A stretch of DNA of 64,000 bases from Clostridium sp. D33t1_170424_F3 (GTDB lineage: Bacteria; Bacillota; Clostridia; Oscillospirales; Acutalibacteraceae): contig NZ_JADPEG010000005.1 in assembly GCF_015667585.1 (NCBI RefSeq), positions 63,044 through 127,043 of the forward strand. The letters run 5' to 3'. Under the pieces are notes generated by a model that had not been told where the DNA came from, ran no database searches, and saw only the letters and a program-made list of their open reading frames with translations. Positions 50,993 to 60,500 of this stretch are shown here, one piece after another. The position numbers were made by a program, and so were the translations under genes. Within the stretch, counting starts at the first letter, position 1; every line of letters begins with the position of its first letter.

Positions 50993-51457
50993 ATGGAGCA
51001 GCTGGGTAGAGAACTGTTCCGGTCCATGATGGAGCTGATGCAGAGTTTGAAGGACTTTGGCAGCGTCGGTCCGGTGACGAGGAGCACGATGCTGTTGCTT
51101 TCTGTCATCCATCAGGAGTCGGAGCAAAGTGAACAAAAGTCCGGCGTAGCCGGCGTTACATCGTCCCAATTGAGCAATACCATGGAGGTGACGAAACCCG
51201 CCGTGAGCAAAGCGGTTGGTTTTCTGGAAGAACGCGGCTTTGTGGCACGCGTCAACGACCGGGAGGACCGGCGGCGCACATACATTTGCCTGACGCCGGA
51301 GGGCGAACGGGTTTTGGAAGAGGCCCGGCAAACCGTGCTGGAGCGGATTAATCGGATTGTAGACAGACTGGGGGAGCAGGAGGCGCAGGAGTTTATCCGC
51401 CTGAGCCGGTCGTTTTCCAAAGTTTGTCAGCAGTTGCAGGAATCTGCCAACATATAA
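50993..51457 (+). CDS. MarR family repressor of the RND efflux operon
   Basis: 154 residues. Winged helix: GVTSSQLSNTMEVTKPAVSKAVGFLEERGFVARVNDREDRRRTYICLTPEGERVLEEA, with the DxRD wing (DREDRR) typical of MarR. Flanking helices give the dimer. ATG 50993 follows AAGGGA; longer in-frame starts lie within the operator and are unlikely. It is the first gene of marR-tolC-like-MFP-RND, 36 bp before the second, and a palindrome sits in its leader. Confidence 0.92.
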   Translation: MEQLGRELFRSMMELMQSLKDFGSVGPVTRSTMLLLSVIHQESEQSEQKSGVAGVTSSQLSNTMEVTKPAVSKAVGFLEERGFVARVNDREDRRRTYICLTPEGERVLEEARQTVLERINRIVDRLGEQEAQEFIRLSRSFSKVCQQLQESANI

Positions 51458-51493
51458 TGATAAAGTGTGTCCAAGAAGCAGGAGGAACGACAT

Positions 51494-52582
51494 ATGAAAA
51501 AACGATTGGTATCCATTTTTCTGGCCGCTGTGCTGCTCTGCGGCCCTGCCGGCCTGATCGGCGGAACGACGGCGTCCGCAAAAGAGTCCTGGGAAACCCG
51601 CGTCATTTCCTATGACAGCATTGAAGAAATCGTCGACGGCAGCCTTGATTTTTCCAGCCAGGCCGCAGCGCTCAACCAGGCGCTGCAGGCGTTAAAGCAG
51701 ACCCAGCAGGGGCTTAACCAGTTTTCCCAGCAGCTGGCGAACGCACAGGCGCAACTGCCGGAGGGGTCCGAGCTGGCCGGCGTACTCAGCGGCATGCAGC
51801 TGGTGACCGGTTCGCTCAACAGCCAGCTTGCGAGCAGCAGCAACAGCATGAGCCAATCTTCTGTGCAGATTGATCAGGCGCGCGACCAGATTGTCATCGG
51901 CGCCAAAAATCTCTTCATCGCCTATAATTCTCTGGAAGACCAGCAGCGGGAACTGCAGCGCAGCCTCGACGTGTTCGATCAGAACATGGCTGCATACGAA
52001 AAACAGTACGAGCTGGGAATGATCACGGCGCTGGATCTGGAAAATATGAAAGCGAGCCGCAACACCATTAACAGCGGCCTTGATACGATGGAAATGGAAA
52101 TTACGGCTCTGCGGCGCAGCTTCAATACGCTGATCGGCCGGAACTACAGCCAGTCGCTGACCATCAAATCGCTGCCCAGGCCCGACACCGTCTATGTGGC
52201 TAAAATCAAGTTCTCCGACGATCTGGAGGATGCGGTCAGCAACAACAGCGCGTGGGGCGGCAGCGCTTCCATCCCCAGCAACAATGAAAACTTCGATGAA
52301 AATAAAGGCTCTTTCGGCGCATCCTTCCGTAAGCTCTATGAGAATATCGGCGACAAGCAGCGTCTGCTGGAGAAGGAACAGAGCACGCTGGCGCTGGAGA
52401 CAAAGAACTATGAGGCGTCAAAGCGGAAATTTGACCTGGGCATGTTGTCGCAGCTCGCCATGGTTAGCGCACAGGATAAGCTGGACGCGCAGACCGCAAA
52501 GGTGAAGACCGCGGAAACCAACCTGTTCTCCGCGATCGAGCAGTATAAGTGGGCGCTGGACTTCGGCATTATCGCATCCTGA
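51494..52582 (+). CDS. TolC-like secreted coiled-coil protein
   Basis: 362 residues. Signal peptide MKKRLVSIFLAAVLLCGPAGLIGGTTASA. The rest is mainly long helices with two structurally similar halves: ALNQALQALKQTQQGLNQF..., ARDQIVIGAKNLFIAYNSLEDQQRELQ... and LLEKEQSTLALETKNYEASKRKFDLGMLSQLAMVSAQDKLDAQTAKV. The KQYELGMITALDLE and KRKFDLGMLSQLAM segments are the repeated TolC-family signature (Y..G..s..dl). In a monoderm host there is no outer membrane for a TolC channel, so this may be a wall-spanning tunnel part. Followed by MFP and RND genes. Confidence 0.85.
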   Translation: MKKRLVSIFLAAVLLCGPAGLIGGTTASAKESWETRVISYDSIEEIVDGSLDFSSQAAALNQALQALKQTQQGLNQFSQQLANAQAQLPEGSELAGVLSGMQLVTGSLNSQLASSSNSMSQSSVQIDQARDQIVIGAKNLFIAYNSLEDQQRELQRSLDVFDQNMAAYEKQYELGMITALDLENMKASRNTINSGLDTMEMEITALRRSFNTLIGRNYSQSLTIKSLPRPDTVYVAKIKFSDDLEDAVSNNSAWGGSASIPSNNENFDENKGSFGASFRKLYENIGDKQRLLEKEQSTLALETKNYEASKRKFDLGMLSQLAMVSAQDKLDAQTAKVKTAETNLFSAIEQYKWALDFGIIAS

Positions 52583-52678
52583 CCCGTTCGGATCGGGCAA
52601 TTCCATTCAATTTTACCGTGCCCGCGGGGAAAGGCTCCCGGCAGGCAGATCAGACCAGGAGAAATGGAGAGGAAGACA

Positions 52679-53986
52679 ATGGGTAAAAAATCAATCAAGT
52701 GGACGGCTGTATGCGTCATGCTGGCGCTGTCCGTTTTCTTCAGCGGCTGCGCGCAGAGCGCCGGGACGGCGGAGGAAGCGCCGCCGGTCAAGGAGGCGGT
52801 GGCCGTTGAAGTTGCCCCGGCGAAGAAGGGCGACATACAAAGCGAATATTTGTATTCCGGCAAAGTGAAACCGATCGGCGAGGCGAACGTTGTCAGCACC
52901 GTTGCCGGTACTGTTCAGCAGATCAACTATCAGGTTGGCGATCCGGTGGAAAAAGACGCGGTCCTGTTTCAAATGGGGACTGAGGACATTGAAAACAACC
53001 TGACCGTACTGAAGGCGCAGCTGGAGGCGACCAAGGCGCAGGTGCGTTCCGCGCAGACCGGCGTGGAGCTGGTCAACGGCGCGGCGATGCAGACGCAGAT
53101 ACAGTCGGCAAAAACTGGGCTGGAGCAGGCGGAAATCGCATATAACGATATGAAGACCACCTATGAAAACAACAAACAGCTGTATGAAGCCGGGATCATC
53201 TCCAAGAGCGATATGGATAAGACGGAGACCGGCATGAAAAACGCGGAGCTCGCCTACAATCAGGCGAAAACCAGCTACGATCTGGTGGCCAATCAAATGC
53301 CGGAGGAAAACCTGCGCAAGGCGCAGGACGGCCTGGCGGCGGCACAGGCCAGCCAGAAGGCGGTGGAAGCCCAGATGGCCAGCGCGGAAAAGGCCCTGCG
53401 CGACGCAGCGGTCAAGAGCCCGATCGCCGGCGTGGTGACCGGTTGCACCCTGACGGAGGGAACGCTCTATTCCAGCGCGGCGGGTCCGGCGTTCATCATC
53501 AGCGACACCAGCAGCGTACATATGAACGTGAGTATCTCCGAACAGCTCATCAACCGCGTCAAGCCGGGCCAGAAGGTCGACGTTAAAATTACGGCGGTAT
53601 CCGAAACGCCGCTGCAGGGGACGATCGATACCGTCAACCCCGCTGCAAACCAGACCGGCGCCTACGAGGTCAAGATTGTACTGGACAACGCGGACGGCGC
53701 TTTAAAATCCGGTATGTTCGGAGAGGTGCGCTTTATAAAGGAAAAGAAAGAGGACGTCATCGTTCTGCCGCGCGAGGCGGTCATTACCTCCGGCGGTGAA
53801 AATTACGTGTTTGTCAATGAAGACGGTGTTGCCCGGAAAAAGCTCGTCACCATCGGCATCGACACCGGCAAAGAGGTGGAGGTGACCGGCGGCCTGGAGG
53901 AGAACAGCAGCGTGGTCGTCAAGGGCCAGGCCTTCCTCGCGGACGGGGACACGGTGAACGTCTCCGATTCCGGGAAGGAGGCGTAA
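52679..53986 (+). CDS. RND efflux membrane-fusion (adaptor) lipoprotein
   Basis: 435 residues. Lipoprotein signal MGKKSIKWTAVCVMLALSVFFSGC. Biotinyl-lipoyl half (YSGKVKPIGEANVVSTVAGTVQQINYQVGDPVEKDAVLF), a long helical hairpin (about 90-225), then the second lipoyl part (VKSPIAGVVTGCTLTEGTLYSSA), beta barrel (VDVKITAVSETPLQGTI) and membrane-proximal domain. It bridges the RND pump to the TolC-like protein outside the membrane. ATG 52679 is preferred (GAGAGG, 6-nt spacing). It lies 3 bp before the RND gene. Confidence 0.92.
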   Translation: MGKKSIKWTAVCVMLALSVFFSGCAQSAGTAEEAPPVKEAVAVEVAPAKKGDIQSEYLYSGKVKPIGEANVVSTVAGTVQQINYQVGDPVEKDAVLFQMGTEDIENNLTVLKAQLEATKAQVRSAQTGVELVNGAAMQTQIQSAKTGLEQAEIAYNDMKTTYENNKQLYEAGIISKSDMDKTETGMKNAELAYNQAKTSYDLVANQMPEENLRKAQDGLAAAQASQKAVEAQMASAEKALRDAAVKSPIAGVVTGCTLTEGTLYSSAAGPAFIISDTSSVHMNVSISEQLINRVKPGQKVDVKITAVSETPLQGTIDTVNPAANQTGAYEVKIVLDNADGALKSGMFGEVRFIKEKKEDVIVLPREAVITSGGENYVFVNEDGVARKKLVTIGIDTGKEVEVTGGLEENSSVVVKGQAFLADGDTVNVSDSGKEA

Positions 53987-53989
53987 CCG

Positions 53990-56900
53990 ATGCCCATTAA
54001 AACGGCCATCAAGCGGCCGGTCACCACCGTCATGGTGATGCTGATCGCAATCCTGGCGGGCGTCGTTTCCCTGCTGGGCCTGAATCTGGACCTGATGCCT
54101 TCCGTCAACGTGCCGATTGCCGCCGTCAGTACGGTGTACGTCGGTGCAGGCCCGGAGGAAATCGAAACGCTGATCACCAAGCCAATTGAAGAAGCGCTGG
54201 GAACGGTCAGCAACGTGGATACCATTATGTCCACCTCCTCTGCGAATTCATCCCTGGTGATCATCCAGTTTGTGGATGGCACGGACGTCAACATGGCGGC
54301 CATCGACGTGCGCGAAAAGATCGACCTGACCAAGAGCCGGCTGCCGGAAGGGGCGCAGGCCCCGATGGTCATAAAGATGGACCCGAACTCCCTTTCTACC
54401 ATTCAGATTGGCGTTCACAGCAAGGAAATGGACCTTTCCAAGCTGACGGACCAGCTGGAGGAACAGGTGGTCAGCCGGCTGGAGCGCATCGACGGCGTTG
54501 CGTCCGTCGACCTGACCGGCGGTATGGAAAAGGAAGTGCAGGTCGTCCTGAACCCGGAGAAGATGCAGGGCTACAGCGTGACGGTGCAGCAGATCTCCGG
54601 CATTTTGCAGGCGGAAAATATGAACCTGCCCGCGGGCAAGATCGCGCAGGGCGATACCAGGCTGCAATTGCGCTCTGTGGGGCAGTTCCAGACGATCGAC
54701 GAAATCCGCGACCTGCCGCTGACCACCCCGACGGGCGCGCTGATCCACCTGCGCGACGTGGCGGAGATCAACGAGGTGGAGAAGGAAGAGGAATCGTACG
54801 CGCTGATCAACGGCGAAAAGAGCGTCATCCTCACCATCCAGAAGCAGTCCAATGCCAATATGGTGGATATTTCTGATAAGATTGAAAAGGAACTGGATAA
54901 AATCTCCGCGGAGAACCCGGAGTTCAACATCACGATGCTGACCAATACGGCGGACTATATCAAAACTTCCGTCGGCAACGTGCTGAGCACCGCCGTCCAG
55001 GCGGCTTTGATGGCTGTCGTCGTGCTGTTCCTGTTCCTGCGCAACGGCAAATCCTCGCTGATCATCGGCATTTCCATCCCAACCTCCGTTGTTGTGACCT
55101 TTGCTTTGATGTATGCGTGCGGCATGTCGCTGAACATCATCTCTCTGGGCGGTATCACCATCGGCATCGGTATGCTGGTGGATAACTCGGTCGTCGTATT
55201 GGAATCCATCACGCGGCACCATGAGGAGGGCATGCCTGCCAGGCAGGCGGCGCAGGTCGGCGCCTCCGAGGTGGCGCTCTCCGTCGCGGCTTCCACACTG
55301 ACCACAGTGGCGGTGTTTATCCCGCTGATGTTTGTACAGGGCATGATCGGCCAGATGTTTAAGGACCTGTCGCTGACGGTCAGCTTCTCGCTGCTGGTTT
55401 CCCTGGTCGTTTCCCTGACCTTTGTACCGATGGCCTGTGCGCATTTGCTCAAGAGCACGGATACGGAGAAAATGGAGAAGCATCCGCGGATGGCCGCGTT
55501 CCTGAATCTCTGGAAGCGCGCCCTGGATGCGCTGGACCGCGGGTATTCCCGTTTGCTGCATGTGGCGCTGCGCTGCAAAAAGCGCGTGGTCGCGCTGGTC
55601 CTGCTGGTCTTCATCGCATCGCTGGGTCTGCTGCCCGTGGTGGGCGTCGACCTGATGCCGTCCATGGACCAGGGCTCCGCCAGCGTTTCCATTGCCATGC
55701 CCAAGGGGACCATTCTGGAGGAAACCTCCAAGGTGGTGGATCAGGTGACGGCGCAGATTCAGGATATTCCGGAGATTGAAGAATGGTATGTTTCGGTCGG
55801 CGGCTCGTCCACCGATTCCGCCAGCCTGACCATCAATCTGGTGGAACAGAAACAGCGCAGCCGTTCCACGGATGACGTCGTGGACGAAGTCCGCGGCAAG
55901 GTAAAAGATATTGCGGGCGCGGAGATTACCGTTTCCGCCTCCAGTTCTGCCATGGGCTCCTTCGGCTCCTCGGCGGACATTCAGTTCCAGCTCAACGGAG
56001 ACAGTACGGAGCAGCTGCGCGCGATCGGGAACGACCTGGTGGCGCGGATTGAGGCACAGCCGTGGGCGCTGGACGCCAGCAGCTCGCTGGACGACGCGGT
56101 CCCGGAAGCCAGCATCACGATCGACCGGACCAAGGCGTCGGCCTACGGCATCACCGCCGGCTCCATTGCGTCCGCGGTCAGTACGGCGATCACCGGCAGC
56201 GTGCCCACCCAATATAAAGTAAACGGCGACGAGCTGGATATCCGCATCATGCAGGATCAGGACCGCGTCCGCTATATGGACGATCTGCAGGGCATCACGG
56301 TTCCGGCGGCGAACGGTACGCCGGTTCCGCTCACAGAGGTGGCTGATATTGCAATCGCGGACGGCGCGGTGCAGATTACCCGCACCAACCAGCACCGCTA
56401 TATCACCATCAGTGCCAATACGAACGGGCTGGACGCGGCGACGGCAAAGTCGAATATGGAAGCCATCCTGAACAACTACAATTTCCCGGAAGGATACGAC
56501 TATTCCTTCACCGGTACGCTCGACAGTTTGGTGGAGACCTTTGCCAGCCTGTTCATCGTGCTGATCGTTGCGATTCTGCTGGTCTATATGATTATGGCGG
56601 CGCAGTTTGAATCGTTTATCCATCCGTTTATTATCATGTTCTCCCTGCCGATCGCGCTGACCGGCGGTATCCTGGGCCTGTTCATCACCGGAAATACTGT
56701 GACGGCGACCGCGTTCATGGGCTTCATCATGCTGGTCGGCATGGTGGTCAACAACGCCATCGTGCTGGTGGACTACACCAATCAGCTGATGGCGCGCGGT
56801 ATGGCGTGCAATGAGGCGCTGGAAAAGGCGGGCTCCACGCGTTTGCGCCCGATTTTGATGACGACGATGACCACCGTGCTGGGCCTGGTTCCCATGGCGG

Positions 56901-57094
56901 TCTCCACGGCGGAAGGCACGGAGATGCAGCGTCCGCTTGCGATTGCGGTCATGTTTGGCCTGATGCTTTCCACCATTGTCACCCTTGTCTTCATCCCGGT
57001 GCTGTATGCGGGCGTCAATAAGCTGCGCATGCGTAAAAAGAACCCCGGCCTGAAGGAAGGGCCCCGCGGGGAAGCGGAAATGGAACATTCCTGA
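53990..57094 (+). CDS. RND efflux permease (AcrB/HAE1-like)
   Basis: 1034 residues, the standard length. MPIKTAIKRPVTTVMVMLIAILAG opens the first helix; GAGPEEIETLITKPIEEAL, GITIGIGMLVDNSVVVLESITRH (helix 4 with the proton-relay Asp) and the matching second-half segment GFIMLVGMVVNNAIVLVDYTNQ are typical. Two large extracytoplasmic loops follow helices 1 and 7. Exports hydrophobic compounds with proton antiport. Last gene of the MarR-controlled operon, followed by a terminator. Drug versus lipid substrate cannot be read. Confidence 0.95.
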   Translation: MPIKTAIKRPVTTVMVMLIAILAGVVSLLGLNLDLMPSVNVPIAAVSTVYVGAGPEEIETLITKPIEEALGTVSNVDTIMSTSSANSSLVIIQFVDGTDVNMAAIDVREKIDLTKSRLPEGAQAPMVIKMDPNSLSTIQIGVHSKEMDLSKLTDQLEEQVVSRLERIDGVASVDLTGGMEKEVQVVLNPEKMQGYSVTVQQISGILQAENMNLPAGKIAQGDTRLQLRSVGQFQTIDEIRDLPLTTPTGALIHLRDVAEINEVEKEEESYALINGEKSVILTIQKQSNANMVDISDKIEKELDKISAENPEFNITMLTNTADYIKTSVGNVLSTAVQAALMAVVVLFLFLRNGKSSLIIGISIPTSVVVTFALMYACGMSLNIISLGGITIGIGMLVDNSVVVLESITRHHEEGMPARQAAQVGASEVALSVAASTLTTVAVFIPLMFVQGMIGQMFKDLSLTVSFSLLVSLVVSLTFVPMACAHLLKSTDTEKMEKHPRMAAFLNLWKRALDALDRGYSRLLHVALRCKKRVVALVLLVFIASLGLLPVVGVDLMPSMDQGSASVSIAMPKGTILEETSKVVDQVTAQIQDIPEIEEWYVSVGGSSTDSASLTINLVEQKQRSRSTDDVVDEVRGKVKDIAGAEITVSASSSAMGSFGSSADIQFQLNGDSTEQLRAIGNDLVARIEAQPWALDASSSLDDAVPEASITIDRTKASAYGITAGSIASAVSTAITGSVPTQYKVNGDELDIRIMQDQDRVRYMDDLQGITVPAANGTPVPLTEVADIAIADGAVQITRTNQHRYITISANTNGLDAATAKSNMEAILNNYNFPEGYDYSFTGTLDSLVETFASLFIVLIVAILLVYMIMAAQFESFIHPFIIMFSLPIALTGGILGLFITGNTVTATAFMGFIMLVGMVVNNAIVLVDYTNQLMARGMACNEALEKAGSTRLRPILMTTMTTVLGLVPMAVSTAEGTEMQRPLAIAVMFGLMLSTIVTLVFIPVLYAGVNKLRMRKKNPGLKEGPRGEAEMEHS

Positions 57095-57501
57095 TTCTAT
57101 ATCTGAAACATTTTACCGGCGGCAGAAATTTTTGCCGCCGGTAATTTGATTGGTAAATTATGGTTACCATCTAAAAAAAGTACCAATTGTAAGGCCAATT
57201 CGTGAAAATTTTCCCAGCAAAACCAAAAAAAATACTAGAAAAAGCACCGGGTTATTTGCTATAATGAGATACACAGTAGAACTGCATAAAAACGGACGGA
57301 ACAAAACTGTAAAAATAGCTAAATCGTCCGCTGAAAATTCGGCTTGTGAAACTGTTGATGGTGTAAATAAGGAGATGCCGGAAATGCATGAAAGGCTGAC
57401 CGTAAGAAGTGCGTGGGGTTAAGGATTTCTTTCGGACAGGCCTTTTGTCGCGTTTGGGCGCTCTTTATTAATATTATTTTTAAAGATGGGGAGAGAAGTG
57501 T
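57095..57501. other. 407-bp intergenic region before the GH2 gene
   Basis: Holds the RND terminator, an extended -10 (TGC TATAAT at 57260-57265), an inverted repeat CGGACG / CGTCCG (57294-57331) and a 12-codon frame (MHERLTVRSAWG, 57386-57421) after AAGGAG that may be a leader peptide. No other gene. Confidence 0.5.
57111..57148 (+). terminator. Terminator of the RND operon
   Basis: Stem TTACCGGCGGCA / TGCCGCCGGTAA followed by TTTGATT. Confidence 0.8.
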
Positions 57502-60500
57502 ATGAAATCCAAGAAGCTCATTTCCATTCTCCTCGCGGCCGTTATGACCGTCAGCGTGGGCATTCAGCCCGCATTTGCAGTCGATAACGGAAGCGATGGA
57601 GGCGCCTGGAAAGACGGCGCCGCGTGGCCTCAACTGACCAGGGCGGCATCAGCCATGGCTCCGGATACTCAGAAATTCGCGAATCCGCGTATGGAGTACA
57701 CCGGAAGAAACTACACAGACCCAATCACCAAGGAAACAGTTCGGGCCTGCGACATCTATGGCATCAACCGCGAACCCGCCCATGCAACGGGAACCATCCC
57801 GTATGAGTCCGTAGAAAAGGCCGTCGTCGGCGCTGTGGACTACAAGAAGGAAGATTCCAACTACGTGCAGATGCTGTCCGGCATCGGACAGAAGGATTGG
57901 GAGCTCGTCGTGGTTTCCAATGCCGAAAAGGGCCAGAAGTATCTGGACGACGGGTTTATGAACCCGGAGTACGAAGCAAGCAAGGAAGACGGCTGGTATA
58001 CCGTCGACGTACCGCGCAGCTGGACCCGTTACGAGGACTGCGGCGATTGGGACTACTCCATTTATACCAACACACAGATGCCTTGGCAGGGTGAGAGCGT
58101 TTCCCAGCCGAACGCACCGGTGCAGTACAACCCGGTAGGCTTCTATCGCAGAGACTTTGTAGTGGACGATACCCTCATGCAGGACAACGGCCGCGTGCTG
58201 ATTTCTTTCCAGGGCGTTGAGTCCGCATACTATGTTTACGTTAACGGCAAGGAAGTCGGCTACAGTGAGGACAGCTATCGTCCCCATGATTTCGACATCA
58301 CCGATTACCTGAACCCCCAGGGCCAGGTGAATACCCTTGCAGTGGAAGTACATAAGTTCAGCGACGGCACCTGGATGGAAGACCAGGATATGATCTATGA
58401 CGGCGGTATCTTCAGAGACGTGTACCTGTACTCCACGCCGCTTGTACACATCAACGACTATCGCGTCATCACCGATCTGGACGAGACTTACACCAACGCG
58501 CAGCTCGAACTGAGCACCTCCGTCAAGAACTACAGCGAGCAGGCGATTGCCAATTATGCGATCGACGTGCAGTTGTTCGATGCGGACGGCAGCAACGTTT
58601 TTGCAAACGATCCGATGCGCTTCAACGTGAGCGATATCGCTGTCGGCGGTGAAGTGACAATGGACGCCAGCAAGCTGGTGGAGAGCCCGGAGCTCTGGTC
58701 CGCGGAGGACCCGAACCTCTACACCCTCGTTATGACCCTGTATGACAAGACGACAGGCCGCCATTTTGAGAGTATCTCCCAGCAGCTCGGCTTCCGTGAG
58801 ATCGAGTTCACCCGTACGGAAGTAGACGAAAACTATAACCGCACGACAAATTCGTTTGAGCCGACCACGATCAACGGCCAGCCGCTCCTGTTTAAGGGCA
58901 CTAACCGTCATGACACAGATCCGATCTACGGTAAATATGTGCCGAAGGAAGTCTATGAGGAAGACGTCAAGACCATGAAGGAATGGAACCTGAACGCCAT
59001 CCGTACGTCCCACTATGCCAATGATGAGTATCTGTACTACCTCTGCGACAAGTACGGCCTGTATATGATGGGCGAAACCAACGCAGAGTGCCATGCCATC
59101 ATGGGCCAGAATGACAACATCAACAACTATTACGGCAAGTTGTACATGGACAGAACCGTCACCGCCTATCAAACGCTCAAAAACAATACGGCGATTGTGG
59201 CGTGGTCCATCGGCAACGAGATGAGCTATGACCGTCACGGCGGTGATAACATCTTCGGAAAAATGGTTTGGTATTTCAAAGACCGCGACAAGACCCGCCC
59301 GGTCCATGCGGAAGGCCTGAACCAGGATTGCGGCACCGACATGGGCAGCAACATGTATCCGACCGTCGGCACCATATGGGGCTACGCGGGCAAAGGCAAA
59401 ATGCCTTATGTCATGTGCGAATACGACCACGCGATGGGCAACGCAGTCGGCAATATCAAGGAGTACTGGGACGCGATCCGCAGCTCCGACAATATGCTTG
59501 GCGGCTTCATCTGGGACTGGGTTGATCAGTCCCGCTACATCGATCTGGATTCTCTGCCGGCGCAGAGCAGCATTCAGGAACTGAGCTCTCTTGGCGCAAC
59601 GGCAACCGCGCATGGTTCCACGGAACTGATCGACGCGGCGGCAGAGTCCCTGACCGGTAAGTCCTACAACGGCTATGCGGTATTGGACGACGCAAACATG
59701 AGCGCTTATAACGCAGCGCTGTCCGGAGAAGGCAAGAACTTCACCTTTGAAGTTATGGTAAAGCCGAACTCCACCGCGCGCAACAGTGTCCTGATTGCCA
59801 AGGGCGATACCCAGGTTGCGCTGAAGACACAGAGCAACGGCGACGGCCTTGAATTCTTCGTTTACAACGGCAACTGGTATTCTGCAACCTGCAATTTGCC
59901 AAGCGATTGGGTTGGCAAATGGCACCAGGTCGCCGGTACCTATGATGGCAGCACATTGCGTCTCTACATTGACGGCGAGTTGAAGGGCAGCGCAAACGGC
60001 AAATATGATATCCGGCCCAACAGCTATCCGCTCGGCATCGGCCGTGATGAAGAGAACAACCGCAGCGTGGACGGTGAAATCTCCATTGGCCGCGTTTACA
60101 CCAAGGCTCTGTCCGCGGACGAGCTGAAGGCGCAGATGAGCGCGACGCCGGCTATCGGACCGGACGACGAGAGCGTTCTCGTATGGCTGGATTATTCCAA
60201 GGGCCTGACCAAGCAGGAAGGCGTCTATTGGGATTACTATGCGGAAGATTATGCGAAACAGGACCTCTATGATGAGGAAATGGACGGCAGATTCTTCGGT
60301 TACGGCGGCGATTGGGGCGACAAGAACAACAGCGGAAACTTCTGCGTCAACGGCCTGGTATCTCCGGACAGAGATCCGCAGCCGGAGCTGTATGAAGTCA
60401 AGTACCAGTACCAGAACTACTGGATGACCGCTTCTGAAAATGAAATCGCAAACCGTAAGATCAGTGTCTACAACGAAAGCAACTTCACCAACCTGAATGA

